Origin: Dermatemys mawii
Lineage: Eukaryota; Chordata; Testudines; Dermatemydidae
DNA length: 64,000 nt
NCBI GenBank assembly: GCA_007922305.1
Contig: ML677334.1
Coordinates: forward strand, 62,742,333-62,806,332
Direction of reading: 5' to 3'
A program made the position numbers and the translations under genes. A model generated the notes under the pieces. That model was not told the origin of the DNA. It did not search any database and saw nothing but the letters and a program-made list of their open reading frames with translations. Each line of letters opens with the position of its first letter. The first letter of the stretch is position 1. Positions 47,944 to 58,689 of the stretch are shown here, in pieces.

Positions 47944-47992
47944 GAGTCTATAAGTAGATTTTTATGCGCTACTTAAAATATCCACTGCAGAG
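47944..47992. repeat. 49 bp direct repeat, copy 2
   Basis: Near-identical to 46903-46951, about 1.04 kb downstream. Here the right arm of hairpin 2 is missing: the sequence leaves the repeat at 'cacctata' instead of 'tggatattt'. Confidence 0.9.
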
Positions 47993-47999
47993 CACCTAT

Positions 48000-48360
48000 A
48001 TATATTAATCTTTATTTCTGAATAAAGATAGGGATGGATCCATTGATTTGCTGCAACAAACCAATGCCACTTTCTTTACACAACAAAATGCAGTGTTCTA
48101 AGAGGTGCTAGCATTTAGAGGCCAGGTGATATCACATCAAATAATAAGGCCAGGAAAAACAGATCAGTCATATTCAGAAAAAATCTGGATATTTGTGTGC
48201 TAGAGGAAACAGACACTGTAAATAACCTTCACTCTGACAATATGAACATCAGAGTGTGATAAATCTGAAAGATCGTCATTTCGCTTTGGGTACATGCCAC
48301 TAAGAGCTTTCAACAGCCGTAGGTGCGAGGATACCTCACAGGCTATTGACAACCATGGGC
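48000..48360. other. Unassigned stretch
   Basis: No feature recognised. Confidence 0.45.
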
Positions 48361-48364
48361 ACAT

Positions 48365-48440
48365 TGGTCATTCTATTGTTTTTATTTATATTGCAATAGC
48401 ACCTAAAAGCCTCTGTCAAAGGGCATGCCTGCCCTGGAGT
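48365..48440 (+). repeat. LINE-type relic
   Basis: 'tattgtttttatttatattgcaatagcacctaaaagcctctgtcaa' parallels the common 'tatttgtattgcagtagcacctagaggccccagtca'. Short. Confidence 0.5.
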
Positions 48441-48444
48441 GCCT

Positions 48445-51380
48445 CCTGTTGGCTTAGCTCATGTTTTCCTATCGAGACCCCATAAGAACTCCACAGTCAA
48501 AAAAGCCACCCAAATAAAATAAAATTACTTCCTCAGCTCAAGACCAAATATTTCTCCCAACACACCCACACTTGTGGCTCTCCTTATTCCCCAGCATTTC
48601 TGTGTTATGTTATATATTTACATAGTGTATGGTTAAGATAAATATGCAGGACTGGATTAGCTCTTGCAAGTGCTCCAGAGGGTATAGCCTCTGAAGAAAG
48701 CATGATGATTTCTGAAGGTACCTGAGCATGCAGGAATGCGGATGCTGTTCCTACTTCCCACTCCATCAGTCTTATTTACCGAGGTGAACTCAGTGAGTGA
48801 CCATGCTCAGCCCTTTATGCAGGGGCATGAGGAGTCCTTGTGCTCGTCTCTCCTTGAAGGTCAGAACAGGGTAGAGCCCAAAGTAACCCGGGGAATTCAG
48901 ATATCACATGACTCAGTGATGCTGACTGTTGGATGCAAGTTAAATTAGTCATTATTGACATTTACTTCTAAAAATCTCACTCAACTCCCCTTCAATGCTG
49001 ACATGAAAGTCAAAGGTATGTCCTAACCATCACCCCTGTAACCACTTTTTTTTTTTTTTGCATTTGTATGCTAATCACAGGAGAAGCAAAAATAGACTTA
49101 GATTGGAAATCAAAGATTGGTTGTATACAGGTAATAGAGTGCTCGGACATTTTATTTAAAGATAGAAGGCTCTTGAACCAGGTTTTATTATTGAACTGAG
49201 ACTATCTATCCTTTTTGACACTTTTTAAATTAAGTTCTTCCTCTAATTTATGTTTTTGTCAGCTTTCTTTCCTTGCCTGCTTTTAAACGGATTTTTTTCC
49301 TCTCTCTCTCTCTAAGTAATAAAATACTCTGGAGAGGGGAGAATTTTTTTCTAATGACTCTAGGAATTCAGATTAACAAAATGACTCATTTGTATACCAC
49401 TCCAGAATTATGAAGCCTTTAGAAGTAGCTGAGAATCTGCTGTATTTTACCTGAGATTTGTTGCTTCTACACATTGCCTCCAAAATTCTTATTAGTTTTC
49501 CCTTCATTTTCCATTGGAGCCATGTTTAAGCAGATCCACATCTCTTCAGATTAAATTAGGAGGTCAAAGTTAAACCAAGGGGATAATGTAGAGGTCAAAA
49601 ACATCAATGTACTTTTCTTTCTTTTTTAATGCTGTGAAGGATAAACCCAACAAACCCTTGTACCAAAGCAGCAAACAAAAGCTTGTGTGAGCCTGGATTT
49701 GCACCACCAGTCATGTCTGACTTTTTACTAGCCACTCAATCTGCCTCCTTATTATTGCTAATCCAACCTGCCTCCCAGCATGGTCTGCATCCCATCTGAC
49801 TTCAGCTTAGTTGTAGGAAGCTAGTTCAGACAAACCGAGCAGGGTAGCAGCTGCAGCATGATGAGTGGTGGCAGCCAGATGATCTACTGTGATGTCTTGT
49901 TGGAGAAAATTTGGGACAATGTAATTTCCCCAGTTTGACATGAACCCTTATCAGGATAACATGCGCCTGTGCATAATATACACATACTGTGCCTGCTGTA
50001 AACAACATTTATGCTTATATTATAAGAATTCAAAATGTACATATGCTTATTCATAAAGTGGACTAAAATTTTAAATAACTCACAAGTTTAAGGCAGCAAT
50101 GCACCATATAAAAGACTGACTGTCTCTTAAAGAACAATATTACAAGAGATCATTGTTATTTCTTCCTGGTTTTCACCCTTTCCCTTGACTGATTTTAGTA
50201 CCTCTAATGAGATCTTAGCAAATCCTTTTCACCAGTGGATCAAGCTGTGGGAATTTTCTAGGGATTCTTTAAAGGTAAATATAAACAAGATGATAATCCA
50301 GGGGCACTGCTGTGAAAAGTGACTCTGTTCCCAACTATTAGTATGGGCCTTACTCACAGAAATTGCACAAATATACACTACACACTCACACACACATATT
50401 CAACAACCACATTCACCCAAATCTCTTTCATTTGGCATATACTGCAGTAGGTCTCCATATGCCTTGCATGGCTTCTGATTCAGTATAAAATACAAAACTA
50501 CGGGTTTTAAGATGTCTGAGTTCTCCATCGATTTCTCACAACAAGCTGTACAGATACAGTACTAGTACTGATTCTATATGGATCTCTGAATTCACCATAG
50601 TTACTTCTGTAGCAGTGTCCACATATGAATTAGGCCAAAAAGTTTAGATTTTGGTACTTAAAGTAGATAAATCTACATTTAAGTTCCTACAACTCCCACT
50701 AAAAACAATGCAGACTTCAGACACAAACCATGTACTTAGGACCCTAACTGTAGGTACTCAGATTTGGAGCTAGCCTTCTTCCTTATAAAAGTTGTGAGAT
50801 CCATAACTTTACATAATTACATCCTCTATCTATCATCAGAGCAGGTATCAGATGGGCTACAGCAGCTCCCCAGCCCTGCCAATGTGCCTCAATTTTATAT
50901 TGTTAGTCTATTATGCACAGCCTTTCTTACTATGACTTGTCTATTTGTAGCATCCTCCATCCATGAGGAGCTGGAGTGAGACCATCACCCATTTCACATA
51001 AGGTGAAATGTCCTAAGGTTACTGAACAAATTATAACTTTCAGTCAGTGTTGACCTTGGCTGGATTTGAAATGGTGACCGAAAAATGAAAGGTGTGCTAT
51101 TTTTCCTATCGTTACTACCGGAGGAAGAGAAAGCATAAAGAGAAGTAAATCCAATTTACCATATTAAACTGTACCATACAACTGTCAGCAATACACTTCA
51201 TATTTTTGGTTCAGATCCTCTCCTAGCTCATCTGTCTTAAAGGAATCTGTTATCTTTTAACTAAAATCTGACACTAGAAGCTCCTTGAACTTTTCAAATC
51301 ATCCTGAATCTGTAATCAGATAATTGTGAAACCTAGTGGGTCTGAGATTACAACACAGGATTGTGATGTATGGGGATAAT
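48445..51380. other. Unassigned non-coding stretch
   Basis: About 2.9 kb. A poly-T of 14 at about 49046-49059 and a (TC)n of about 14 near 49300. No gene and no named repeat. Confidence 0.45.
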
Positions 51381-51385
51381 CTTGG

Positions 51386-52260
51386 GTGTGTGTGTGGAAG
51401 GTTGTTACCCAAGAATATCTTTTCTTTTTGTTATGTGAAGAGAGCAATATTTACAAGGAAATGACTATGAAACATATATATGCATTACCAATGTTACTAG
51501 GAATTCCTCACAAATGCCTAATTCCAAATGAGACCAGTGCTAGTGAACCAGTGAAATTGGTGCTTCTGAACAGATCTGTCACTGAGAAAGATAATGCTAT
51601 AGAGTGTCATTGTCTTTTCCATTTCATTCTTGATTCCTTGTCACCATACAGTGTCCCTGCCTCATTGCACACCGCTCTCATGTGCCCTGTTTAACACCTG
51701 GGATCATGGCAACTGAAGAAATGCAGCTCGACAGCCCCTGCCCCTGCCTTGTCTATCCCAGAAATAACACTCATCCTTTACCTCAAAAAAGTGAGAGTTG
51801 TTTATCTGGCAATTGTTGGGAGATACTTAGAGGACATCTTACTGCAGGCTGGCAAATGACGGATATGGCTAACTTGCCTTACTTCTGTTTCCAGAAGGAA
51901 CCATTGCAAGGACCCCTGCAGAGTCCCGAACGCTTTCAGTTCAAACACATCTTGGAACCATGTCCTCATTTTACTAATGTAGCTGGCATACACCCACAGC
52001 AATAAGGGAAATGGGCTCGCTACAGTGGACAACATCTGTGACCAGTGCTACTGCTCGAGAGCATAAATGAAATGCCCACACAACAACATGACACAGGCAA
52101 TGGTAACGTTCATCATGTATGAACCTCCAGTTTTCACAAGGGTTATGACAAACTTCGTCATCATTTCCCCTTTCCTCTTCCTTCTTAAACCATTGTAAAC
52201 AGCAGCCAGCAGAACCAAGAGCCTACTCTCTGGTTCAGAGCCCACACTAGCCCATACTCC
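51386..52260. other. Unrecognised block with overlapping forward frames
   Basis: Forward frames 51386-51694 and 51682-52005 (102 and 107 codons) overlap by about 13 bases in different phases, and reverse frames 51802-52035 and 52048-52245 oppose them. 51680-52240 is GC-richer and has the look of a decayed repeat or processed pseudogene, but I cannot identify a protein family. No start context, splice sites or poly-A tail support a gene. Confidence 0.3.
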
Positions 52261-53277
52261 TTATAAAATGTACCATATTAAATAACTGTTAACTAACACC
52301 TCCATAATGTTAAAAAGGCTCCTTATTCCATTCTAAACCCTCTGAGCTATCTGCTTCGTCCATATTCCCAGACTAAATTCTCCCCTGTTGTGAAAGAGTT
52401 GCGCTTACCTCACATTCTCAGATCCCCCTCTAACCCTAACACAACTTACAGCAGCTGCTGAGCTGCTGTAAGTTATACCATGCTCCTTTCCCTTCTCCAC
52501 ATATGCAGCATATGGCTAGGGCACATTTCTGCCAGCAGGGAGTTCCTCACGGACAAGGGAATTCCCTGCTGGACATATGAGGTGAGATGACAGCTCCTTT
52601 GGGCAAAAAGGTCCTTATGCAATAAGTAATATGATCCCTTACTTCTATCAACCAAATAATGCCCCATCATTGCTATGACACATCCAGCTCTCATTGAGGT
52701 CAACAGAAATCAATACAATCAGTCCTTGCTTCTAGGAATCTGACCCCAGATATACAAGGTTGTCTTGCCACATACCTTGTAAAATTGGTTATTACTCATG
52801 CATTTTCATTTGTAATAGGCAATAGCTAATTTTCAACATATCCTGCAATTTGATCTGCACAGGGGGCTAGGATCAAGCTCTTAAAATGGGCAATTATAAA
52901 TGTGTCCAAGCCCAGGGGATTGTACCCAGGATGCAATACTGTGTCCTTCAAAGAAGCACCAATAAGGTGTTCCTAGATCTCTCTGATCCTTATAAATAAT
53001 ATGAATTTGAAAATGGAAATGCATTTTGTTCAGCTCAGTGCACAACATAGCAATGCCATTCCAAAAGATATATTCCATCAATACAAGAAGGAGATATGCA
53101 TATATCATTGAGCTGTTGAGTTGTATTCCATCCAATAAGTTTTTGCAATGCCACAGTTATGCTTCATGTTCATGGAACTGTGTTGCTTGGAACATAGAAA
53201 AGCCAGGGGTCTCATTTTCTTTCATATAGCATAATGGGAGTGGTGATGGTGAAGTAATTATGCATCTTGATTGCTGT
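52260..53277. other. Unassigned stretch
   Basis: No gene. A small inverted repeat around 52447-52473 ('acttacagcagctgctg' / 'cagctgctgtaagt') forms a perfect hairpin-like palindrome with a 14 bp arm. Confidence 0.45.
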
Positions 53278-53281
53278 GTAG
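53278..53281. repeat. 4 bp target-site duplication, left (solo LTR)
   Basis: GTAG, matching 53942-53945. Confidence 0.7.
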
Positions 53282-53941
53282 TGTGACAAAGCTCCAAGTC
53301 TGTACTTGTGGGTCCTGCGCTTCCTGGCAGATTTAGGGGCCTCAGAAACTCATCTAGGCCCCAGAGTGACCTCCCTTTCTCAGTATAATTGGCAAGAGTC
53401 ACCACCTAGTGAGTTACCTTCATCACAGGCCAGTATGGAAGATGGAAAACGGGGGAGCCCGGGCCCGCCCTCTACTCCGGACTCCAGCCCAGGGACCCTG
53501 ATAGTATCAGCTAAGATGGCTGACCTTTTAGGCACAAAACACAATACAATTCCCTGGGCTACTTCCCCACAGCAGTCCCCGCTTCTTCAAACTCCACTTC
53601 ACCTTTACCTCAAGGCCTCCTTCCTTCAGTATGATATGCTGTCCAACACTCAGTCTCACCAACAGCATAACTTCCTTCCACAGTTCCTGACACCCACAGC
53701 CCACCTGACTAACTGGGAGGTTTTTATCTGGATTCAGCCAGTCCCTGATTGGCTTCAGGTGTCCCAATTAGGCTAGCTGTTTCTACTCCTTTCTAGAAGG
53801 TTCTTAATTGGCCCCAGGTGTCTTGATTGGTCTGGAGTAGCCTTTGTTTGGCTATCCAGGGAACAAGGACCTGCACATCCTAAGGCTGATATACCTGCCT
53901 TCCAGCACTCTCCTATATCCTTCTGGTCTGACTCCGTCACA
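53282..53941 (+). mobile_element. Solo LTR of an endogenous-retrovirus-type element
   Basis: 660 bp. It begins TGTGACAAAGC and ends CTCCGTCACA, so the ends are TG...CA with a 6 bp inverted TGTGAC/GTCACA. It is flanked by a GTAG duplication; 4 bp is usual for class I endogenous retroviruses. An internal motif, 'ttggcttcaggtgtcccaatta' / 'ttggccccaggtgtcttgattgg', occurs twice (about 53749 and 53808). No internal retroviral sequence lies on either side, so this is the product of LTR-LTR recombination. The long forward frame inside (53306-53776) has no protein similarity I recognise. It matches an LTR I recall as common in turtles. Confidence 0.85.
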
Positions 53942-53945
53942 GTAG
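53942..53945. repeat. 4 bp target-site duplication, right (solo LTR)
   Basis: GTAG immediately after the terminal CA of the LTR. Confidence 0.7.
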
Positions 53946-55270
53946 TTATCATTAGTATTAGTAACTGAGATACAATATGTAAAGCTACTGAGGTATTTAA
54001 TGGCATGGATGTTAGTGACAATAAAGTAGCAATAAAGTTGCATCCAGTTTGTTCACGCACGCAGTTATTATTCAGTGTGTGTCACTATAGCTTAGCTCAG
54101 CATTTTCATTACAATTCTTATTTTCAGGATGTTACAACTTGGCCATAATAGTGTGCTTTGGTCTCAAAGTGGACACACAAAATCTCAGTTTGAATGTGTG
54201 TGTATTTGTAAAAATATTTAAAAATCAATTCACACTATTGTTAAAACCTTTCCATTTGGAACTTTGTACCTGAACATTTTTACTGTAAAATTACCTATAG
54301 TTTATATCATGCTAAGACTAGAGAATGCCATGGGAGTCAGTAGGCCAGGTTAGTTAGTTACAAAGTGTGAATGTTTCCCTTTAAGGATCCATGCAGAAAT
54401 GGAGCACCCAGCAGGATCACTAGGAAGGAACAGTGACTTGGGCTTTTTACTACAAAGGTGGGACATAAAATTATGAAACCTCTTTTTGTCATAATTTCTA
54501 CTCCCCTCACATCTGGACAGCTCTGGCAGCTGGGGGGAGTGGGGAAGGGGGAGTGGTGGGCAACTCTGTCCATTCCTTATCCAATTGTTTGTGCCACAAT
54601 ACCTGATGCACAGCACTTGCTTCCCCTTCTATGCCCTGTCTACAGTCTGGCTAGCTCAAATGTGACCAAGTTGGGATTTTGGGAGGAGGGAGCGAAAGGG
54701 GTGTCACTTCGAGATATCACTCTAAGCTTAGTAAAAATCTAACCTCTTGGGGACAGAATGGTTTAGGCATGATCCTGACAGGGTGACATAAGTGATAAAG
54801 AAGGATTTTGGGGGCTTCAGACTTGTTTTGCTTTAACTTTACATCACTGTAATTCAGAAACATTTTTACCTGGGATTGTGAGTAAAGTTGAGTAACCTGG
54901 GTGGATGTAGGGAGGGTTATTTTTATTAAATGCAAGTTATTTCCTTTATAAATGTGATTTACAACGTAGAGTAGCTCCAACTATTTACAACAAAAATGGT
55001 TATTGAAAAAGTGTGTGTGTACAAAGAACTGAAAGGGTTGCAAAAGCACATCCTGGCTTCTGAGCAATATCACCATTAAACAATTTTGGTCAAATAACTC
55101 CTTCAATTAGAGAATAAGGTTTCAATTATACCTAATGGGTTAGTTTTCTGCCACCAGCCTTTTCAATAAGGTGAGTATCATCCAAGGCATTGTCACATCT
55201 CAAAGGAGTAATTAGTCATCCTGCTAGTTCAGAAAGGGAAAACATACGTGATTACACATGTGTGTCTCGC
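53946..55270. other. Unassigned stretch
   Basis: No gene. A G-rich patch at about 54530-54555 and overlapping frames on both strands at 54350-54742 without recognisable domains. Confidence 0.45.
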
Positions 55271-55274
55271 TCTT

Positions 55275-55690
55275 CCACTAGTCGGTGGTTTCTTCATTAG
55301 AGCAACATGAACTAACCTCAGCTAAGCATTCTTTCTATACCACAGACACAGCATTACCCTCAGCTTCTATCATGGAGGAATGACATTTAAACCGGAAAGG
55401 GCTGCTTTAGATGTAATTGCAGGACTGACTGTTTTGGAAATGGCTCTCTGTATATTTATTGAAAACATGATGAAAGAAGCTGCTGTTCTTGCTGCAGCTC
55501 AAGTCAATCCAAAAATGGACAATTATCTTGGGGTACACTATAAATCATGAATAACAATTTGTTTATTATGAAGGCCTTGGGCGACTCAGACACATTCCTA
55601 AACCACCTTTCAAAACGAAACCTATTAGGTTAGTTGGCAGTACGGTGATTTTATCGGCAGATGAAATAAAGATCCTTTGAGCAGCACATT
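55275..55690. promoter_or_regulatory. Candidate conserved non-coding element D
   Basis: About 400 bp, repeat-free, with distinctive words: 'gaaagaagctgctgttcttgctgcagctcaag', 'atggacaattatcttgggg', 'ataaatcatgaataacaatttgtttattatg' (homeodomain-, SOX- and FOX-like), 'acggtgattttatcggcag'. It also contains the 56-codon frame at 55380-55550. It could be an enhancer or, less likely, a coding exon. No alignment was possible. Confidence 0.33.
55380..55550 (+). other. Small open frame of uncertain status, 56 codons
   Basis: ATG at 55380, TGA at 55548-55550. The frame is already open from 55326, following a stop at 55323-55325, and is preceded by a pyrimidine-rich 'ctttctataccacag' that looks like a splice acceptor. 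The predicted peptide starts MTFKPERAAL, has a hydrophobic middle (VIAGLTVLEMALCIFI) that could be a membrane helix, then an Ala-rich stretch (MMKEAAVLAAAQVNPKM). I recognise no family. It may simply be a by-product of a constrained non-coding element. Confidence 0.2.
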
Positions 55691-55699
55691 AAGTTTTCA

Positions 55700-58300
55700 A
55701 GTGGTATAAAAGTGAATCACCCCAATAAACAAAAGATACATGCAGTTTTAAGGGAACTTACACCAAATTCTATTAGAGATATAATTTCTGCTACTGAAAA
55801 GGCAAGTAAAAATGTTCCTTTCTAGAAGTAACAAGGAGTTCCTGGGGATTTCCAGGTGCAAGGAGTTTGCGGAGTTGTAGACTGTCCTGTATAGGTGTGA
55901 ATATACGTGTTACCATATGAAAACAAAATACTGATCCATCTGCATAATACCCTGCCTTTAGCAGCAGCCAATATCTGATTCATCAAAGGGAAGTTAAAGT
56001 TCTACATCACTGATGGGAACAAAACCCTATGAGGACCAGTCTTTGTTCAAGCAAACTATTTCATCAATGGGAGTTTTTCTAATGAATTCAAGTGGGGACG
56101 GACTGAATCTTAAATTTGCACAAGACGCACTTCCATCTGCGGTTCCATTATGGTGTTGCTGGATGAAGTAAGGAAAGTGACTGGGCGAAGTGGGGTAGTA
56201 GGTGGGTTGAACAACTGATGAGACGGGGGGAAGGTGGAATGCATAGCCTGGGGGGTAATAGAAGGTGATAGTTAAAGTAAGAATCTAGAACAAATGATAT
56301 CAATGCATCTTCAGTTAACTGTGCAAGCACTTTTTTGCCCACAAATGGTTGTGGGCACCAAATCTGGAGGCTGGACTCAGACCCCCTTTACAAAAATAGC
56401 TTGTCCTAGACAGTTTGAAGTATCTACATGAAAGCTATTTTTTAATTAGCACAAAATGTTCAAAATACCTATTGAATCAGGAACATTTAACACAACAAGA
56501 GGCCTTAGCACGTATATATCAGACACAAGACACAAATGCACTTCTCTTGCCCTATGTTACTAATGGCAACAAATATGGCCTTGTGCAGCTGATTACGTTT
56601 GGTATCTTCATTGGACAGGTTAGAATATTCTCCTATTCTGAAGCCGACTGGCACATGTGAGGATGAGTCAGAATATGGGATTCTTAGCAGTTTTCCAAAT
56701 TCCTGGCACATTGCCAGACAAGCCAGCAGGCCATTGATTACTACTGAGGAATCCCCTGACAGTTCCACCCCTGAGGAAAAGACAGAAAAGTCCGGGCAAC
56801 AAGCCAATACGGCACTCCTGCAAAAACCAACACCCTATGCCTCGTTATGAAGAAATGATTCAGACCTTAGATACTGTTTCTGCCCAGGAAATTCAAAGTA
56901 AACCAACGTGAGAAAGGGTATAGCCTACATGTAGAACACCAGATCTTAAACTGATGTAATGCCTAGTAGCTCTATTGAGTTGTGCCAATTTATATCAGCT
57001 GAGAATACAGCCCCCAAATGTTATACTCATTGATTTTAGTATAGATCTACTATGTACGCATATATGTTACAGTACATTATTTGAACAAATAAATCAAGTT
57101 ACTATAACTCATTAAATAATGCCTGTGATACTGTAGTTTATGAGACAGTAGTACAAATGATCTATAGTCAGTAGCTGTCATCTTAATCACTTCAGTGATG
57201 AACAATGTACCAAGTATATGTGTGAAATGTTCCCCACTAATGCAGCTGGATGTATATGCTACTGTATCTTTTGACATCTCATCCAAATGAATGAACAACC
57301 TATTTTAAGTGGCTGCTGTTGCTAAGACCACATGCACACCCTCACAGTATCAAAAGGGTTAATGGTGTATTTTCATGCACACAACTCAGACACTTCAAAA
57401 TTCTGTTTCACATTTCTCCACAGAAACACCAGCAAGAACAAAAAAAAGTCAATAATTTTTTGAAAACCCTGTGCTGATGGAAAAACAACACTTGCAGCTT
57501 TGCATAATATATTGTTTGATTGGCTACTGCTAAAGAACAGAGTCTCCCTGGCTGCTGTTGCTGTGTAACTGCATTCTCCCGTTTAGCACTTGAGCTTGTT
57601 TCCCCTTTAACTCACTGACTTTCACATCTTAGATGTCCAAGCTCCACACTTGTCAAAGTAAGATTTAGAACAGTATGCTGCGAAGCCCTGCATAGGGAAG
57701 CATTCTTTGTGCATCCCAGAGTACAGAAGGAAATTATGAGTAGTAAAAATACAACATGAATACATAGTCATGAGATTAAAGTTGGGGTTTTGTTTGTGAC
57801 AGTATTGGTGTGGAAGGTGGCTCACAAAACTCGGTTTAAGCAGTATGTAACTGATGAGAAGAGCATTTCCTTGCAATGATGGTACTGAACACCTCCATTA
57901 AAAGCCTGAGAAACTGAGGTTGAGCAGGTAAACCCATGAGATGCTTACTGATTCTCAGGATGGAGGCTGGTTAAACTGAAAGTCTTCCTGCGGCCCTTAA
58001 ACTAGCCAATCATTCTCTATCAGGAACTGTCTGAGCCAAAGGTCATTAGTGCTATTGCAAATCACCAGAGAGTTGAAATATGGAACTGCAAAGAAAAATA
58101 ATTACCCTTCTATAGGCTGAAAAGTTATAAATTGCAACTGCACATTGCCATAGACACTCTGACTCATTTGCAGCAGTGGTCTTTCCCTAGCAGTTAAAGA
58201 CTAATAGAGAGAGCAACCAGCAGAAGAATAGGAATTCCAGCTCCTCGTGCCATTTGATTTACAGGGCATGGTTCTTTACTCATGCTGAATAGCAACATGT
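55700..58300. other. Unassigned stretch
   Basis: No gene recognised. At 56415-56850 two forward frames in different phases (56415-56660, 56599-56850) and one reverse frame overlap; the last forward one is Ser/Thr/Glu-rich. They could be a decayed pseudogene, but no family is evident. Confidence 0.4.
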
Positions 58301-58309
58301 TTATTCAGA

Positions 58310-58470
58310 AACCCTGAGTTAGGAAAGGATCCATGTTCAGCATGTTAAAGTTAAGCATGTGCTTAAATGCAGTCCCAAATAGGGATGGATTTAACTACAT
58401 GCTTAAGAACGTTCCTGAATCAGAACAAGGTCCTCTTAGGAGAGTCTCAGCACTTGATAGGATCAGCCCA
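58310..58470 (+). repeat. LINE-type relic
   Basis: 'catgttaaagttaagcatgtgcttaaatgcagtccc' and 'taactacatgcttaagaacgttcctgaatcagaacaaggtcc' match the common amniote phrase '...taagcatgtgcttaagtgctttcctgaatcgggg'. Same family as 19255-19380. Confidence 0.6.
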
Positions 58471-58549
58471 TAACTGCGAGGAAATGATCAATATAATAAA
58501 GGTGGCAGAATTGGATCCATTATGTTTAATATATAAGCAAAAGATTTTT

Positions 58550-58680
58550 AGGGTCAGATTTTGGGAGCTGCTTTGTCCTGAGCAACTTTGAAAATATGAC
58601 CCCTCCATTTAGATGCCTCAATGGGAGCTTCTGTTTGCTGAAGTCTTTTGAAAAATCTGACCCACAATTCGTAGCTATTC
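58550..58680. repeat. Old interspersed relic ('ttttgaaaaatctgaccc' type)
   Basis: 'caactttgaaaatatgacccctccatttagatgcctcaatgggagc...gaagtcttttgaaaaatctgaccc' belongs to the same recurrent group as 33390-33535 and 62095-62180. Confidence 0.5.
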
Positions 58681-58689
58681 CATTTCTCT

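Noticed and set aside
53306..53776. 156-codon open frame
   Set aside because: Lies wholly inside the solo LTR; Pro/Ser/His/Gln-rich reading without a domain.
56415..56850. Possible processed pseudogene from overlapping frames
   Set aside because: No protein family recognised and no poly-A tail or target duplication found.
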